Below, piece after piece: positions 16,829 through 25,161 of a DNA stretch of 35,556 nucleotides (positions within the stretch are counted from its first letter, which is position 1; each line of letters begins with the position of its first letter). The stretch lies in assembly GCA_905478185.1 (NCBI GenBank), contig CAJQHO010000034.1:1-35556 (forward strand), in the 5' to 3' direction. This DNA is from an uncultured Flavobacteriales bacterium (GTDB lineage: Bacteria; Bacteroidota; Bacteroidia; Flavobacteriales; BACL11). A model generated the notes under the pieces. The model was not told where the DNA came from and made no database searches. It saw only the letters and a program-made list of their open reading frames with translations. Both the position numbers and the translations under genes were made by a program.

Positions 16829-18039
16829 TAGTCCAGTGGATAAATAATTAACCCTGAGCGTAATTTCGGTTCAATATAAGTGCTTTTTGGTGGCATGCTC
16901 AAGTTGTTGTCTGCTACTTCTTTTAACGCGTTTATAGGAATAGGCTTTAGAATAAAAGCTACTGCAAATTCTCCAGAATCTACTTTGTTCTTAATTTCGG
17001 ATAGAGGAGTTGTTCCTGCTTCAAATACTATGTTTTTATCCGTTTTCTCATCTTTAATATTAAGGATTGGTGCTAATATGTTATTCGACAATATAGCTGG
17101 ATCCAACTTGCTTACACAATCTTGTTTTACTGTGCTGGCTATTGCAATTAAGGAATACCAATCACCACTTAAGTACATTGATATTTCATCCGTCAAAGTA
17201 GGGGAGTAAATTGTATTCCCTTTTTTTGTTACCGTATATGATTTATCAATTTCAGCAATTAATTCTGAAGCATTTAATCCATTAGTATGTTTCACTAATC
17301 GGTTAAAATTAATGATATTCAGTTGGTTTTCATCAATCAAGAAACTCATAAAATACTGACTGTTTTCTTTATTGCTTGTTTCTGATAATAGAGCAGAAGA
17401 AGCTGACCTATGATGCCCATCTGCAATATATAAATTATCAATTGTGGCAAAAGCATTTGTAATGGTATCAATGTCATCCGTAATATTGACTAACCATAGT
17501 TTATGACCTACTTTATTAGTTGTAGTAAACTCATATTCAGCTCTAGTTCCTTTGTACTGCTGAATAACAGCTGTTATAGTTGTATTTTCTTTATGACACA
17601 ATAAAACAGGCTCTGCATTAAACCCAGTAGTGTCCAAGTAGCTTTTAAACATTTCTTCCCTAGCAGTAAGCGTATGTTCGTGCTTTTTTATATTACCATT
17701 TAAATAATCAGCCACAGCAGTAGCTCCAATTATTCCTTCAAATGTATGGTGTCCGTGTATTTGCTGATAAACATAAAAAGATTCAGAAGGTTCAGTTATT
17801 AAGAAATCAGCCTCTTTAAATTTGTTAAATTTTTCTTTTACAGCTTTAAATTTCTCTACTCCTTTCAATTTTATTTTATCCTTATAATCTGGATTAATAA
17901 TGTGTAAAAAAGTAAAAGGGTTGTGTTCTAATTTTTCCTTTAAAGTTTCATCAGAATAAGATAAATAGGAGCGAGAAGCTACTAAATTTGCTTTATCTCT
18001 TGTTGGACGAATGGCTTTAAATGAGCGAACAATAGCCAT
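16828..18039 (-). CDS. DUF1015 family protein; possible serine-related kinase
   Basis: 403 residues, full length for DUF1015. The family opens with MAIVRSFKAIRP and has FTFLHIINPD, FYVYQQIHGHHTFEGIIG (88-105) and the invariant-looking LYIADGHHRSASSAL (203-217). The C-terminal half is a conserved alpha/beta region ending in PPKSTYIEPKLRSGLIIYPL, with no transmembrane segment or signal peptide. The family's function is not established to my knowledge. The DGHHR motif resembles the G-[CH]-[HR]-R phosphate-binding loop of ParB/sulfiredoxin-fold proteins, which include the free-serine kinases SerK and SbnI. It sits directly between serA (2-nt gap) and yggS (1-nt overlap), so a role linked to serine or its phosphorylated forms is my inference, not a demonstrated activity. 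Confidence 0.9.
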   Translation of the reverse strand: MAIVRSFKAIRPTRDKANLVASRSYLSYSDETLKEKLEHNPFTFLHIINPDYKDKIKLKGVEKFKAVKEKFNKFKEADFLITEPSESFYVYQQIHGHHTFEGIIGATAVADYLNGNIKKHEHTLTAREEMFKSYLDTTGFNAEPVLLCHKENTTITAVIQQYKGTRAEYEFTTTNKVGHKLWLVNITDDIDTITNAFATIDNLYIADGHHRSASSALLSETSNKENSQYFMSFLIDENQLNIINFNRLVKHTNGLNASELIAEIDKSYTVTKKGNTIYSPTLTDEISMYLSGDWYSLIAIASTVKQDCVSKLDPAILSNNILAPILNIKDEKTDKNIVFEAGTTPLSEIKNKVDSGEFAVAFILKPIPINALKEVADNNLSMPPKSTYIEPKLRSGLIIYPLD

Positions 18040-18041
18040 TT

Positions 18042-19001
18042 TTATTTATTAAAATGAGTTGCAATTTGATCAGCCAATTCTGTTCCAATTCTATCTTGTG
18101 CTTCTTTTGTTGCCGCACCAATATGTGGCGTAAGTGAAATTGCATTATGCATGCAAATATGTATACTTGGTGTTGGTTCATTGTCAAATACATCCAATCC
18201 AGCATAAGCTAGTTTTTCTTTATCCAAAGCAAACATTAAGGCAGTTTCGTCAATTACACCACCTCTAGCAGCATTCACAATTCCAGCACCAGTTTTCATC
18301 ATTCCTATTTCTTCAGCACCAATTACAGCCTTATCTCCAATTTTAGGAATATGTAACGTAATAAAGTCAGAATTTGAAAGGACTTCTTTTAAGCTTTCAG
18401 TTTCAATAGTAAATGATTTTTTATCTCCATTAAAAAAGTTTAAAGTAATGTTTACTTCCTCAATAAATTTATCGTGTGTAATAACCTTCATTCCAAGACC
18501 AATCGCTCTTTTAGCAACTTCTTGTCCTATACGACCAAAACCAATAATTCCTAAGGTCTTTCCTGCAAGTTCTCTACCATTAGCGTAGGACTTTTTTAAG
18601 CCTTTAAAATCCGCATCTCCACTTAATGGCATTTGACGATTACTATCAAATAAGTAACGCACCATTCCAAATAAATGTGCAAAAACAAGTTCAGCTACTG
18701 ATGCTGATGAGGCTGCAGGAGTATTAATTACATTAATTCCTTTTTCACGGGCATAGTCCACATCAATGTTATCCATTCCTACACCTCCTCTTCCTACTAT
18801 TTTAAGGTGAGGACAAGCATCAATTAAGTCTTTACGGACAGTAGTAGCGCTTCTAACTAATAGTACTTCATAGTTTTCAGTATTAATAATATTTATTAAA
18901 TCCTCTTGAGCTACTTTTTCAGTAATTACTTCAAATCCTTTTGCGGTTAAAGCATCAATCCCAGCTTGTGAGATTCCGTCATTTGCTAATATCTTAGTCA
19001 T
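18042..19001 (-). CDS. serA: D-3-phosphoglycerate dehydrogenase
   Basis: Oxidises 3-phosphoglycerate to 3-phosphohydroxypyruvate, the first step of serine synthesis. The 2-hydroxyacid dehydrogenase fold has the NAD loop GIIGFGRIGQEVAKRA (151-166) and the catalytic triad R246 (NAARGG), E275 (DNEP) and H293 (TPHIGAAT). GRGGVGMDNIDVDYA is the substrate-side signature. At 319 residues it is the short form and lacks the C-terminal ACT domain, so classical serine feedback through an ACT domain is not expected. It begins one base after serC. No serB phosphatase is in the window. Confidence 0.95.
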   Translation of the reverse strand: MTKILANDGISQAGIDALTAKGFEVITEKVAQEDLINIINTENYEVLLVRSATTVRKDLIDACPHLKIVGRGGVGMDNIDVDYAREKGINVINTPAASSASVAELVFAHLFGMVRYLFDSNRQMPLSGDADFKGLKKSYANGRELAGKTLGIIGFGRIGQEVAKRAIGLGMKVITHDKFIEEVNITLNFFNGDKKSFTIETESLKEVLSNSDFITLHIPKIGDKAVIGAEEIGMMKTGAGIVNAARGGVIDETALMFALDKEKLAYAGLDVFDNEPTPSIHICMHNAISLTPHIGAATKEAQDRIGTELADQIATHFNK

Positions 19002-19002
19002 C

Positions 19003-20067
19003 TTAATTTTGTTCTAATTTTTTCATTACATCTACTAATACTTGTACGCTTTCAATTGGCAATGCATTGTAGATGGATGCTCTATAACCTCCAACTGATC
19101 TATGTCCTTTTATACCGCTTATTCCTGCTGCATTCCACATAGTGTTGAAAGCTTCTTCTTCGCTGCTATCGGTTAATAAGAAACAAACATTCATATTTGA
19201 ACGATCTTCCTTTGCAGCTGTTCCTTCAAACAAAGGGTTTCTATCAATTTCACCATATAATAAATCAGCTTTATCTTGATTCATATTTTCAATTACCTCT
19301 ACACCTCCTAGGTCTTTTAACCATTGTAAAGTAAGCATAGATACATAAATAGGGAATACAGGAGGAGTGTTAAACATACTATCCTTACTGATGTGCGTAT
19401 TGTAATCTAACATAGTTGGGATATTTCTTCCTGTGTTACCTAAAATTTCATCTTTAACAATTACTAAAGTTGTTCCTGCAGGCCCAATATTTTTTTGTGC
19501 CCCTGCATAGATGACATCAAACTTACTAACTTCTACTTTCCTGCTGAAGATATCTGAACTCATATCACAAACCATAAGGGTAGGACAGTGCGGAAATTCT
19601 TTCATTTGTGTTCCGTAAATTGTATTATTGGAAGTACAGTGAAAGTAATCTACATCACTAGGGATTGTATATCCTTTAGGGATGTAATTGTAATTTTTGT
19701 CAGAAGAATCACCTAATACTATTGCTTCCCCTAAACTATTGGCTTCAGTAATTGCTTTTTTTGCCCATGCCCCAGTATTAGTATAAGCAGCTTTTCCATC
19801 TACTTTCATTAGGTTCATGGCTACCATTAGAAATTCCATACTTGCCCCACCTTGTAAGAAAAGAACTGAATGTCCTTTAGGAACATTTAAGAGCTCTTTT
19901 ACCAAAGCGATAGCCTTATCCATAACAGCAACAAAAGGTTTGCTTCTGTGTGAAATTTCAATTAAGGATAAATTATCATCATTAAAATTAAGTACAGCTG
20001 CTGAGGCTTGTTTTAAAACTTCTTGTGGTAGTATGCAAGGTCCTGCTGAGAAATTGTGTCTTTTCAT
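19003..20067 (-). CDS. serC: 3-phosphoserine aminotransferase
   Basis: A PLP enzyme converting 3-phosphohydroxypyruvate and glutamate to phosphoserine, the second step of serine synthesis. HNFSAGPCILPQEVL is the typical N-terminus. ISHRSK (38-43), LQGGASMEFLMVAMNL (71-86) and VIYAGAQKNIGPAG with the PLP lysine K192 are intact. HRSVGGYRASIYNALP at the C-terminal end carries the phosphate-binding residues. The 354 residues are normal. It is placed two bases after efp and one base before serA, so the serine pathway pair is embedded in the lipid A operon. Confidence 0.96.
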   Translation of the reverse strand: MKRHNFSAGPCILPQEVLKQASAAVLNFNDDNLSLIEISHRSKPFVAVMDKAIALVKELLNVPKGHSVLFLQGGASMEFLMVAMNLMKVDGKAAYTNTGAWAKKAITEANSLGEAIVLGDSSDKNYNYIPKGYTIPSDVDYFHCTSNNTIYGTQMKEFPHCPTLMVCDMSSDIFSRKVEVSKFDVIYAGAQKNIGPAGTTLVIVKDEILGNTGRNIPTMLDYNTHISKDSMFNTPPVFPIYVSMLTLQWLKDLGGVEVIENMNQDKADLLYGEIDRNPLFEGTAAKEDRSNMNVCFLLTDSSEEEAFNTMWNAAGISGIKGHRSVGGYRASIYNALPIESVQVLVDVMKKLEQN

Positions 20068-20069
20068 TA

Positions 20070-20633
20070 TTATTTTATTCTTTCTAAATAAGCTCCTTTT
20101 TCAGTATCAATTTTAATATTATCACCTTCATTGATAAACAATGGAACATTTATTGTTGCACCACTTTCAGTAGTTGCTGGTTTAGTTGCATTTGTTGCCG
20201 TATTTCCTTTTACACCTGGTTCAGTAAATGTAATTTCTAAAACAACATGAGAAGGGACTTGTGCTGATAAAGGCATACCCTCATCAGCATGAAAAAGGAC
20301 CTCAACTGTTGCGCCTTCTTTTAGGAATTGTACATTGTCAATGAAATCTTTTTGCATCATAATTTGTTCGTAATCATCATTATTCATCAAATGATAATCA
20401 TTGCCCTCAGCATATAAGAATTGATATTTTCTATTTTCTACTCTTATTACATCAATTTTAACACCTGAAGTAAAAGTATTATCTAGTAGTCTACCTGTAG
20501 TTAAATTTCTAATTTTTGTACGTACAAATGCAGGTCCTTTTCCTGGTTTTACATGCAGGAAAGATTCAATTTTCCATGGGTCTCCATTGTGATTAAAACA
20601 TAACCCATTTCTAAAGTCTGCTGTAGTTGCCAT
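20070..20633 (-). CDS. efp: Translation elongation factor P
   Basis: Binds stalled ribosomes between the P and E sites and promotes peptide bonds at consecutive prolines. Three OB-like domains fit in 187 residues. The tip loop of domain I reads KPGKGPAFVRTK, with K32 at the position modified in lysine-type EF-Ps. YHLMNNDDYEQI and the C-terminal VPLFINEGDNIKIDTEKGAYLERI are conserved. I see no modification enzyme (EpmA, EarP or YmfI type) nearby, so the modification state is unknown. It is located between lpxA (5-nt gap) and serC. Confidence 0.96.
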   Translation of the reverse strand: MATTADFRNGLCFNHNGDPWKIESFLHVKPGKGPAFVRTKIRNLTTGRLLDNTFTSGVKIDVIRVENRKYQFLYAEGNDYHLMNNDDYEQIMMQKDFIDNVQFLKEGATVEVLFHADEGMPLSAQVPSHVVLEITFTEPGVKGNTATNATKPATTESGATINVPLFINEGDNIKIDTEKGAYLERIK

Positions 20634-20638
20634 AGTTT

Positions 20639-21421
20639 TTATTTTTGATTATAACCTTTCATAATTCCTCTTCCTGAATTCTGCACAAAAGAAATGATTT
20701 CATCTCGTTCTGGTGAGGCATTTATTTCAGTTTCAATTTTTAATAATGCTTGCGTATTGTTATTATTATTCTGGAATAAAATTCTAAAAATTGCTTGAAT
20801 CTCTTTTATTTTATCATCAGAAAACCCTCTTCTTCTTAAGCCAATAGAGTTAATTCCTACAAATGATAAGGGCTCACGAGCTGCTTTTATATAAGGAGGA
20901 ACATCTTTTCTTACTAAGGATCCTCCAGAAACCATTGCATGTTTTCCTACAGATACAAATTGATGAATTGCAGAGAGTCCTCCAATAATTGCATAATCAC
21001 CTATTGTAACATGCCCACCTAAAGCAACTGAATTTACAATTACACAATTATCACCAATTACACAGTCATGTGCAATGTGGGCGTAAGCCATGATTAAGCA
21101 ATTATTTCCAACTATAGTTTTTCCACTAGCTGATGTTCCTCTATTAATAGTAGCACATTCTCTAATTGTACAATTATCTCCAATTATCGTTAATGATTTT
21201 TCTCCTTCAAATTTTAAATCCTGAGGGATAGCAGAAATTACTGCACCAGGAAAAATTCTGCAATTTTTTCCAATTCGAGCCCCTTCCATTATTGTAACAT
21301 TACTTCCTATCCAAGTTCCACTACCAATTTCTACATCTTTTTCAATAGTAACAAATGGTTCAATTACAACATTTCTTGCTATTTTAGAATCGGTATGTAT
21401 AAAAGCTAATGGCTGATGCAT
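20639..21421 (-). CDS. lpxA: UDP-N-acetylglucosamine acyltransferase
   Basis: Catalyses the first step of lipid A synthesis, moving a 3-hydroxyacyl chain from ACP to UDP-GlcNAc. A left-handed beta helix is evident from hexapeptide repeats across residues 10-180, such as IGSGTWIGSNVTI and IGDYAIIGGLSAI. LIMAYAHIAHDCVIG contains H118, equivalent to the catalytic His of the Escherichia coli enzyme. GLRRRGFSDDKIKEI marks the helical C-terminal domain. The 260 residues are normal. It sits four bases after lpxC-fabZ. Confidence 0.96.
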   Translation of the reverse strand: MHQPLAFIHTDSKIARNVVIEPFVTIEKDVEIGSGTWIGSNVTIMEGARIGKNCRIFPGAVISAIPQDLKFEGEKSLTIIGDNCTIRECATINRGTSASGKTIVGNNCLIMAYAHIAHDCVIGDNCVIVNSVALGGHVTIGDYAIIGGLSAIHQFVSVGKHAMVSGGSLVRKDVPPYIKAAREPLSFVGINSIGLRRRGFSDDKIKEIQAIFRILFQNNNNNTQALLKIETEINASPERDEIISFVQNSGRGIMKGYNQK

Positions 21422-21425
21422 AATA

Positions 21426-22820
21426 TTATTTTTTAGGTGCTATTTGTGCTAATAAATCTCCTTCTACAACAATTTTCCCATTAACAAAACCTTTACCATG
21501 CATGTGGCAAAGTCCTCTTCTGATAGGAGAAATTAAATTTAATCTGAAAATAATTGTATCTCCAGGCACTACTTTTTTCTTGAATTTTGCATTATCAATT
21601 TTCATAAAGAAAGTCAAATAATCCTCAGGATTTTCTACCGTACTTAAAATTAAAACCCCACCTGCTTGAGCCATAGTTTCCAATTGTAAAACTCCAGGCA
21701 TTACTGGCTCTCCTGGGAAATGACCTTTAAAATAATCTTCATCCGTTGTTACATATTTTACTCCTACAATAGAGTCCTTTTGTATTTCTCTAATTTCATC
21801 AAGAAATAAGAATGGTTCTCTATGAGGTAAAATTGTTTTAATTTTTTCCTTGTTATATATTGGAGCTTCATCAAAATTGATTTCTGGTGCAGTTTTATTC
21901 ATATCTTCAATCATTATTTGCTTTAATTTTTTAGCAAAATTAGTATTATTTTTATGACCTGGTTTAGTTGCAGTAATTTTTCCTTTGATAGATTTTCCTA
22001 CCAATGACAGGTCGCCTATTATATCTAGCAGCTTGTGTCTTGCGGGTTCGTTTTGATGTCTTAAAGTTAAGTTGTTAAGATATCCTTTTTTATTAACTGT
22101 AATTTCAGTTCTATTAAATGCCATTCCAAGCTTAGCAAGTTTCTCTTTTGGTATTTCATTTTCAACAACAATAATTGCATTATTTACATCACCACCTTTT
22201 ATTAAGTTACTGTCTAATAAAACCTCAAGTTCATGTAAAAAACAGAATGTTCTGCTTGCGGAAATTTCAGTATTAAAATCTGTGATCGAATCTAAAGAAG
22301 CATTTTGAACTCCTAAGGTTTCTGAATTATAATCAATCTCTACATCAATTTGATATTCATCAGAAGGAGTAGCGATTAGGGTTGTTCCAGTTTCTTTATC
22401 AGTGTATGAAATTTTTCTTTTTATTTCAAAGAAATGTTTTTTTACATTAAGAGTTCGAATTCCTGCTTTTTCAATGAGAATTGCAAAATCCTTTGCACTG
22501 CCATCTAAGATAGGAATCTCAATATTATCAACTTCAATAATGAGATTATCAATTTCAGCACCAACAACAGCTGCTAAAACATGTTCAACAGTATTTATTT
22601 CAGCATTTTCTTTTTTAAGCCCAGTACTTCTATCAGTAGAAAATACATTATCAATATCAGCCTTTATTGCTGGATTTTCTTCAAGATCAGTACGGATAAA
22701 TCTAATTCCTGTATTTGCCTCAGCAGGAACAAGAGTCATATTTGTAAAAACTCCAGTGTGAATTCCAACTCCTGAAATAGAAACGCTATTTTGAATGGTT
22801 TTTTGCAGTTTAGGAGTCAT
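21426..22820 (-). CDS. lpxC: Bifunctional LpxC deacetylase / FabZ 3-hydroxyacyl-ACP dehydratase
   Basis: A fusion of the committed lipid A enzyme with the fatty acid dehydratase that competes for the same 3-hydroxyacyl-ACP pool. The LpxC part (1 to about 300) has TVEHVLAAVVG with zinc ligand H80, ILDGSAKDFAILI, SRTFCFLHELE and RHKLLDIIGDLSLVG with zinc ligands H262 and D266. The FabZ part (about 315-464) has LPHREPFLFLDEI and YFKGHFPGEPVMPG with H367, followed by LETMAQAGG with E381. Both active sites look intact. The 464-residue fusion is characteristic of Bacteroidota. Its start overlaps the end of lpxD by 11 nt. Confidence 0.97.
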   Translation of the reverse strand: MTPKLQKTIQNSVSISGVGIHTGVFTNMTLVPAEANTGIRFIRTDLEENPAIKADIDNVFSTDRSTGLKKENAEINTVEHVLAAVVGAEIDNLIIEVDNIEIPILDGSAKDFAILIEKAGIRTLNVKKHFFEIKRKISYTDKETGTTLIATPSDEYQIDVEIDYNSETLGVQNASLDSITDFNTEISASRTFCFLHELEVLLDSNLIKGGDVNNAIIVVENEIPKEKLAKLGMAFNRTEITVNKKGYLNNLTLRHQNEPARHKLLDIIGDLSLVGKSIKGKITATKPGHKNNTNFAKKLKQIMIEDMNKTAPEINFDEAPIYNKEKIKTILPHREPFLFLDEIREIQKDSIVGVKYVTTDEDYFKGHFPGEPVMPGVLQLETMAQAGGVLILSTVENPEDYLTFFMKIDNAKFKKKVVPGDTIIFRLNLISPIRRGLCHMHGKGFVNGKIVVEGDLLAQIAPKK

Positions 22821-23835
22821 TTTCTTTTTTCAGTTTATTGAGCATTTGATACATCTGTGGTAACTTTTTAAAGATAATATATGCCCTTTGATAATCTCTA
22901 ATATCAAAAGCCATTGGTCCTTGAACTATTGCTCCTTTCTCTTTAATACTTGAAGCAATCCCACTTTGTCCAGCAATTTTTACTTCATCAGCAATTGTAA
23001 GATGTCCAGATACTGCAACTTGCCCACCAATCATACAATTTTTTCCAATTTTTGATGAGCCAGCAACTCCAGCTTGTGCAGCAATTACTGTATTTTCTCC
23101 AACATCTACATTATGAGCAATTTGTATTAAATTATCAAGTTTTACTCCCTCCCCAATTTTTGTAGATCCCATTGTAGCTCTATCAATAGTAGTATTTGCT
23201 CCAATTTCTACATCATCAGCAATTTCCACATTACCAATCTGACTAATTTTGTTGTAATTATTATTATCATCAGGTGCAAAACCAAAACCATCTGATCCAA
23301 TCACAACTCCAGAATGAATGATGTTATCCTTTCCAACTTTACAATCATGATAGACTGATACATTTGGAAAAATAATAGTGTTTTCTGAAATACTAACATT
23401 CTCACCAATATAACAATTCGGGTAAATCTTTACATTTTTTCCAATTGTCACTCCCTCACAAATAGTTGTAAAAGCACCAATATAAACATCATTAGCAATT
23501 GATGTTTCTTTGCAGATATCAGCTTTGTTTGATAGGCCAACTTTATTGAACTTTATTTTGTTGTAAATCTGTAATAATTTACTAAATGATGTGTAAGCAT
23601 CTTCAACTTTTATTAAAGTAGCATTTATTGTGTTTTCAGCAGTAAATGAGTTATTTACAATTACAACAGATGCATTAGTAGTGTAAATGTAAGGAGTGTA
23701 TTTTTCATTTGCTAAAAAGCATAAATCCCCATGGCACCCGTCTTCAATTTTAGCAACTGAATTTACTTCAATACTCCCATTTCCCTCAATGTTTCCGTTA
23801 AGTAAATCAGCAATTTGTTGAGCAGTAAATTTCAT
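22810..23835 (-). CDS. lpxD: UDP-3-O-(3-hydroxyacyl)glucosamine N-acyltransferase
   Basis: Adds the second acyl chain in lipid A synthesis. An N-terminal uridine-binding domain (about 1-100: FTAQQIADLLNG, LCFLANEKYTPYI) precedes a left-handed beta helix of hexapeptide repeats. IGSDGFGFAPDDN and GANTTIDRATMGSTKIGEG are family signatures. NLIQIAHNVDVGENTVI carries the catalytic histidine. FKKLPQMYQMLNKLKK is the helical C-terminus that binds ACP. The 341 residues are normal. It lies 40 nt after the HD hydrolase gene and overlaps lpxC-fabZ. Confidence 0.96.
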   Translation of the reverse strand: MKFTAQQIADLLNGNIEGNGSIEVNSVAKIEDGCHGDLCFLANEKYTPYIYTTNASVVIVNNSFTAENTINATLIKVEDAYTSFSKLLQIYNKIKFNKVGLSNKADICKETSIANDVYIGAFTTICEGVTIGKNVKIYPNCYIGENVSISENTIIFPNVSVYHDCKVGKDNIIHSGVVIGSDGFGFAPDDNNNYNKISQIGNVEIADDVEIGANTTIDRATMGSTKIGEGVKLDNLIQIAHNVDVGENTVIAAQAGVAGSSKIGKNCMIGGQVAVSGHLTIADEVKIAGQSGIASSIKEKGAIVQGPMAFDIRDYQRAYIIFKKLPQMYQMLNKLKKENDS

Positions 23836-23875
23836 TTGGCGAATTTAATAATTTTAATCGTTTTAGATGTTAAAA

Positions 23876-25108
23876 TTAAATCTTGTTAGGATAGCATAAA
23901 AAGTGTTTGTTTACCGTTTTGTTTAAAGCATCAATATTGAATTGATCTGATGCTGAAGTAATGTCAATTACGTCTCCATTTTTCATTAAAATATTGATGT
24001 TAGATTTGTCAATATTGTAAGTGTTATTACTAACTTTATCAGTAAAAATAAAGTAATTTACTTCTTCTGATGAAATATTATTTTTTTTAAGAAGTTCCAT
24101 TTCTTTTTCTTTTATTTCGGACTCAATAAAGGAGTTTTTTTGAACTTTAATTTTAAGAATATTTCTATTTAGAATCATCTCAGATAAATTTGAAAGCACA
24201 AAATCCTCCTCTTTTTTCCAATATTTTAAACAAATAAAAATGTCGTTATCATCAAGTTCAGCAAAATTCTCAAGAAGATTATTATCATTTTCAAAATCAG
24301 AGATACTAAAATTGCTTTTTAAGAATAATGAAAGTGTCGGAGTTGCAAAAATATCATGATTATTCATCATTAAATATTTAGCTCTTTTAAGTACTTTAAT
24401 TAACATATTTTCAGCTGCAACAACAGTTTTGTGCAAATAAACCTGCCAATACATTAGCCTTCTTGCAATCAAGAATTTTTCAATAGAATAGATTCCTTTT
24501 TCCTCGACTACAAGTTTATCATCAACAACATCAAGCATATTAATGATTCGTTCTGTCCCGATATTTCCTTCAGTAACTCCAGAAAAGAAACTATCTCTTT
24601 TCAAGTAGTCAAGCCTATCCATATCCAATTGAGAGGAAACTAGCTGGTGTAAGAATTTCTTTGGATGTTTATTATTAAAAATTTCAATAGCTAAAGATAA
24701 TTTTCCATTAAATTGTTCGTTTAACTTGTGCATGAAAAGAGAAGAAAGGTGCTCGTGTGAGACATTAGAGACAATTGAATTTTCAAGCGCATGAGAGAAT
24801 GGTCCGTGACCGATATCATGCAAAAGAATAGCAATTTTTAGCGCTTCTGATTCTTCATTGGTAATAACATGTCCCTTTTGTTTAATCTGAATTATGGCTT
24901 TGCTCATTAAATGCAAACAGCCAATTGCATGATGAAAACGAGTGTGATGAGCTCCAGGATAAACAAGATAAGATAGTCCTAATTGAGATATTTTTCGTAA
25001 TCTTTGGAAAAAAGGATGGTCAATTAGATCTGTAATTATCCCATTTTCTAGAGTTACAAATCCGTAAATAGGGTCATTAATTATTTTATCTTTTTTTTTG
25101 GAAAGCAT
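23876..25108 (-). CDS. HD-domain phosphohydrolase
   Basis: 410 residues. The HD metal site is visible as RFHHAIGCLHLM (58-69), LLHDIGHGPFSHALE (96-110, with the HD pair) and QLDMDRLDYLKRDSFFSG, the arrangement seen in the dNTPase/SAMHD1-like and YdhJ-like families. IYGFVTLENGIITDLIDHPFFQRL at the N-terminus is also typical. The C-terminal ~150 residues look alpha-helical and charged and I do not recognise them. The likely reaction is hydrolysis of a nucleotide or other phosphoester, but the substrate is unknown. It heads the lipid A operon and is divergent from porX across a 53-nt gap. Confidence 0.9.
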   Translation of the reverse strand: MLSKKKDKIINDPIYGFVTLENGIITDLIDHPFFQRLRKISQLGLSYLVYPGAHHTRFHHAIGCLHLMSKAIIQIKQKGHVITNEESEALKIAILLHDIGHGPFSHALENSIVSNVSHEHLSSLFMHKLNEQFNGKLSLAIEIFNNKHPKKFLHQLVSSQLDMDRLDYLKRDSFFSGVTEGNIGTERIINMLDVVDDKLVVEEKGIYSIEKFLIARRLMYWQVYLHKTVVAAENMLIKVLKRAKYLMMNNHDIFATPTLSLFLKSNFSISDFENDNNLLENFAELDDNDIFICLKYWKKEEDFVLSNLSEMILNRNILKIKVQKNSFIESEIKEKEMELLKKNNISSEEVNYFIFTDKVSNNTYNIDKSNINILMKNGDVIDITSASDQFNIDALNKTVNKHFLCYPNKI

Positions 25109-25132
25109 ATAGGCAAATAACGGATTTTTTTT

Positions 25133-25140
25133 AATTTTTG
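25133..25140 (+). promoter_or_regulatory. Candidate -7 element for porX
   Basis: AATTTTTG matches TAnnTTTG except at its first base, and lies 21 nt before the porX ATG in the short divergent gap to the HD gene. Weak evidence. Confidence 0.3.
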
Positions 25141-25161
25141 TAAAACTTAAAGCAATAAAAT

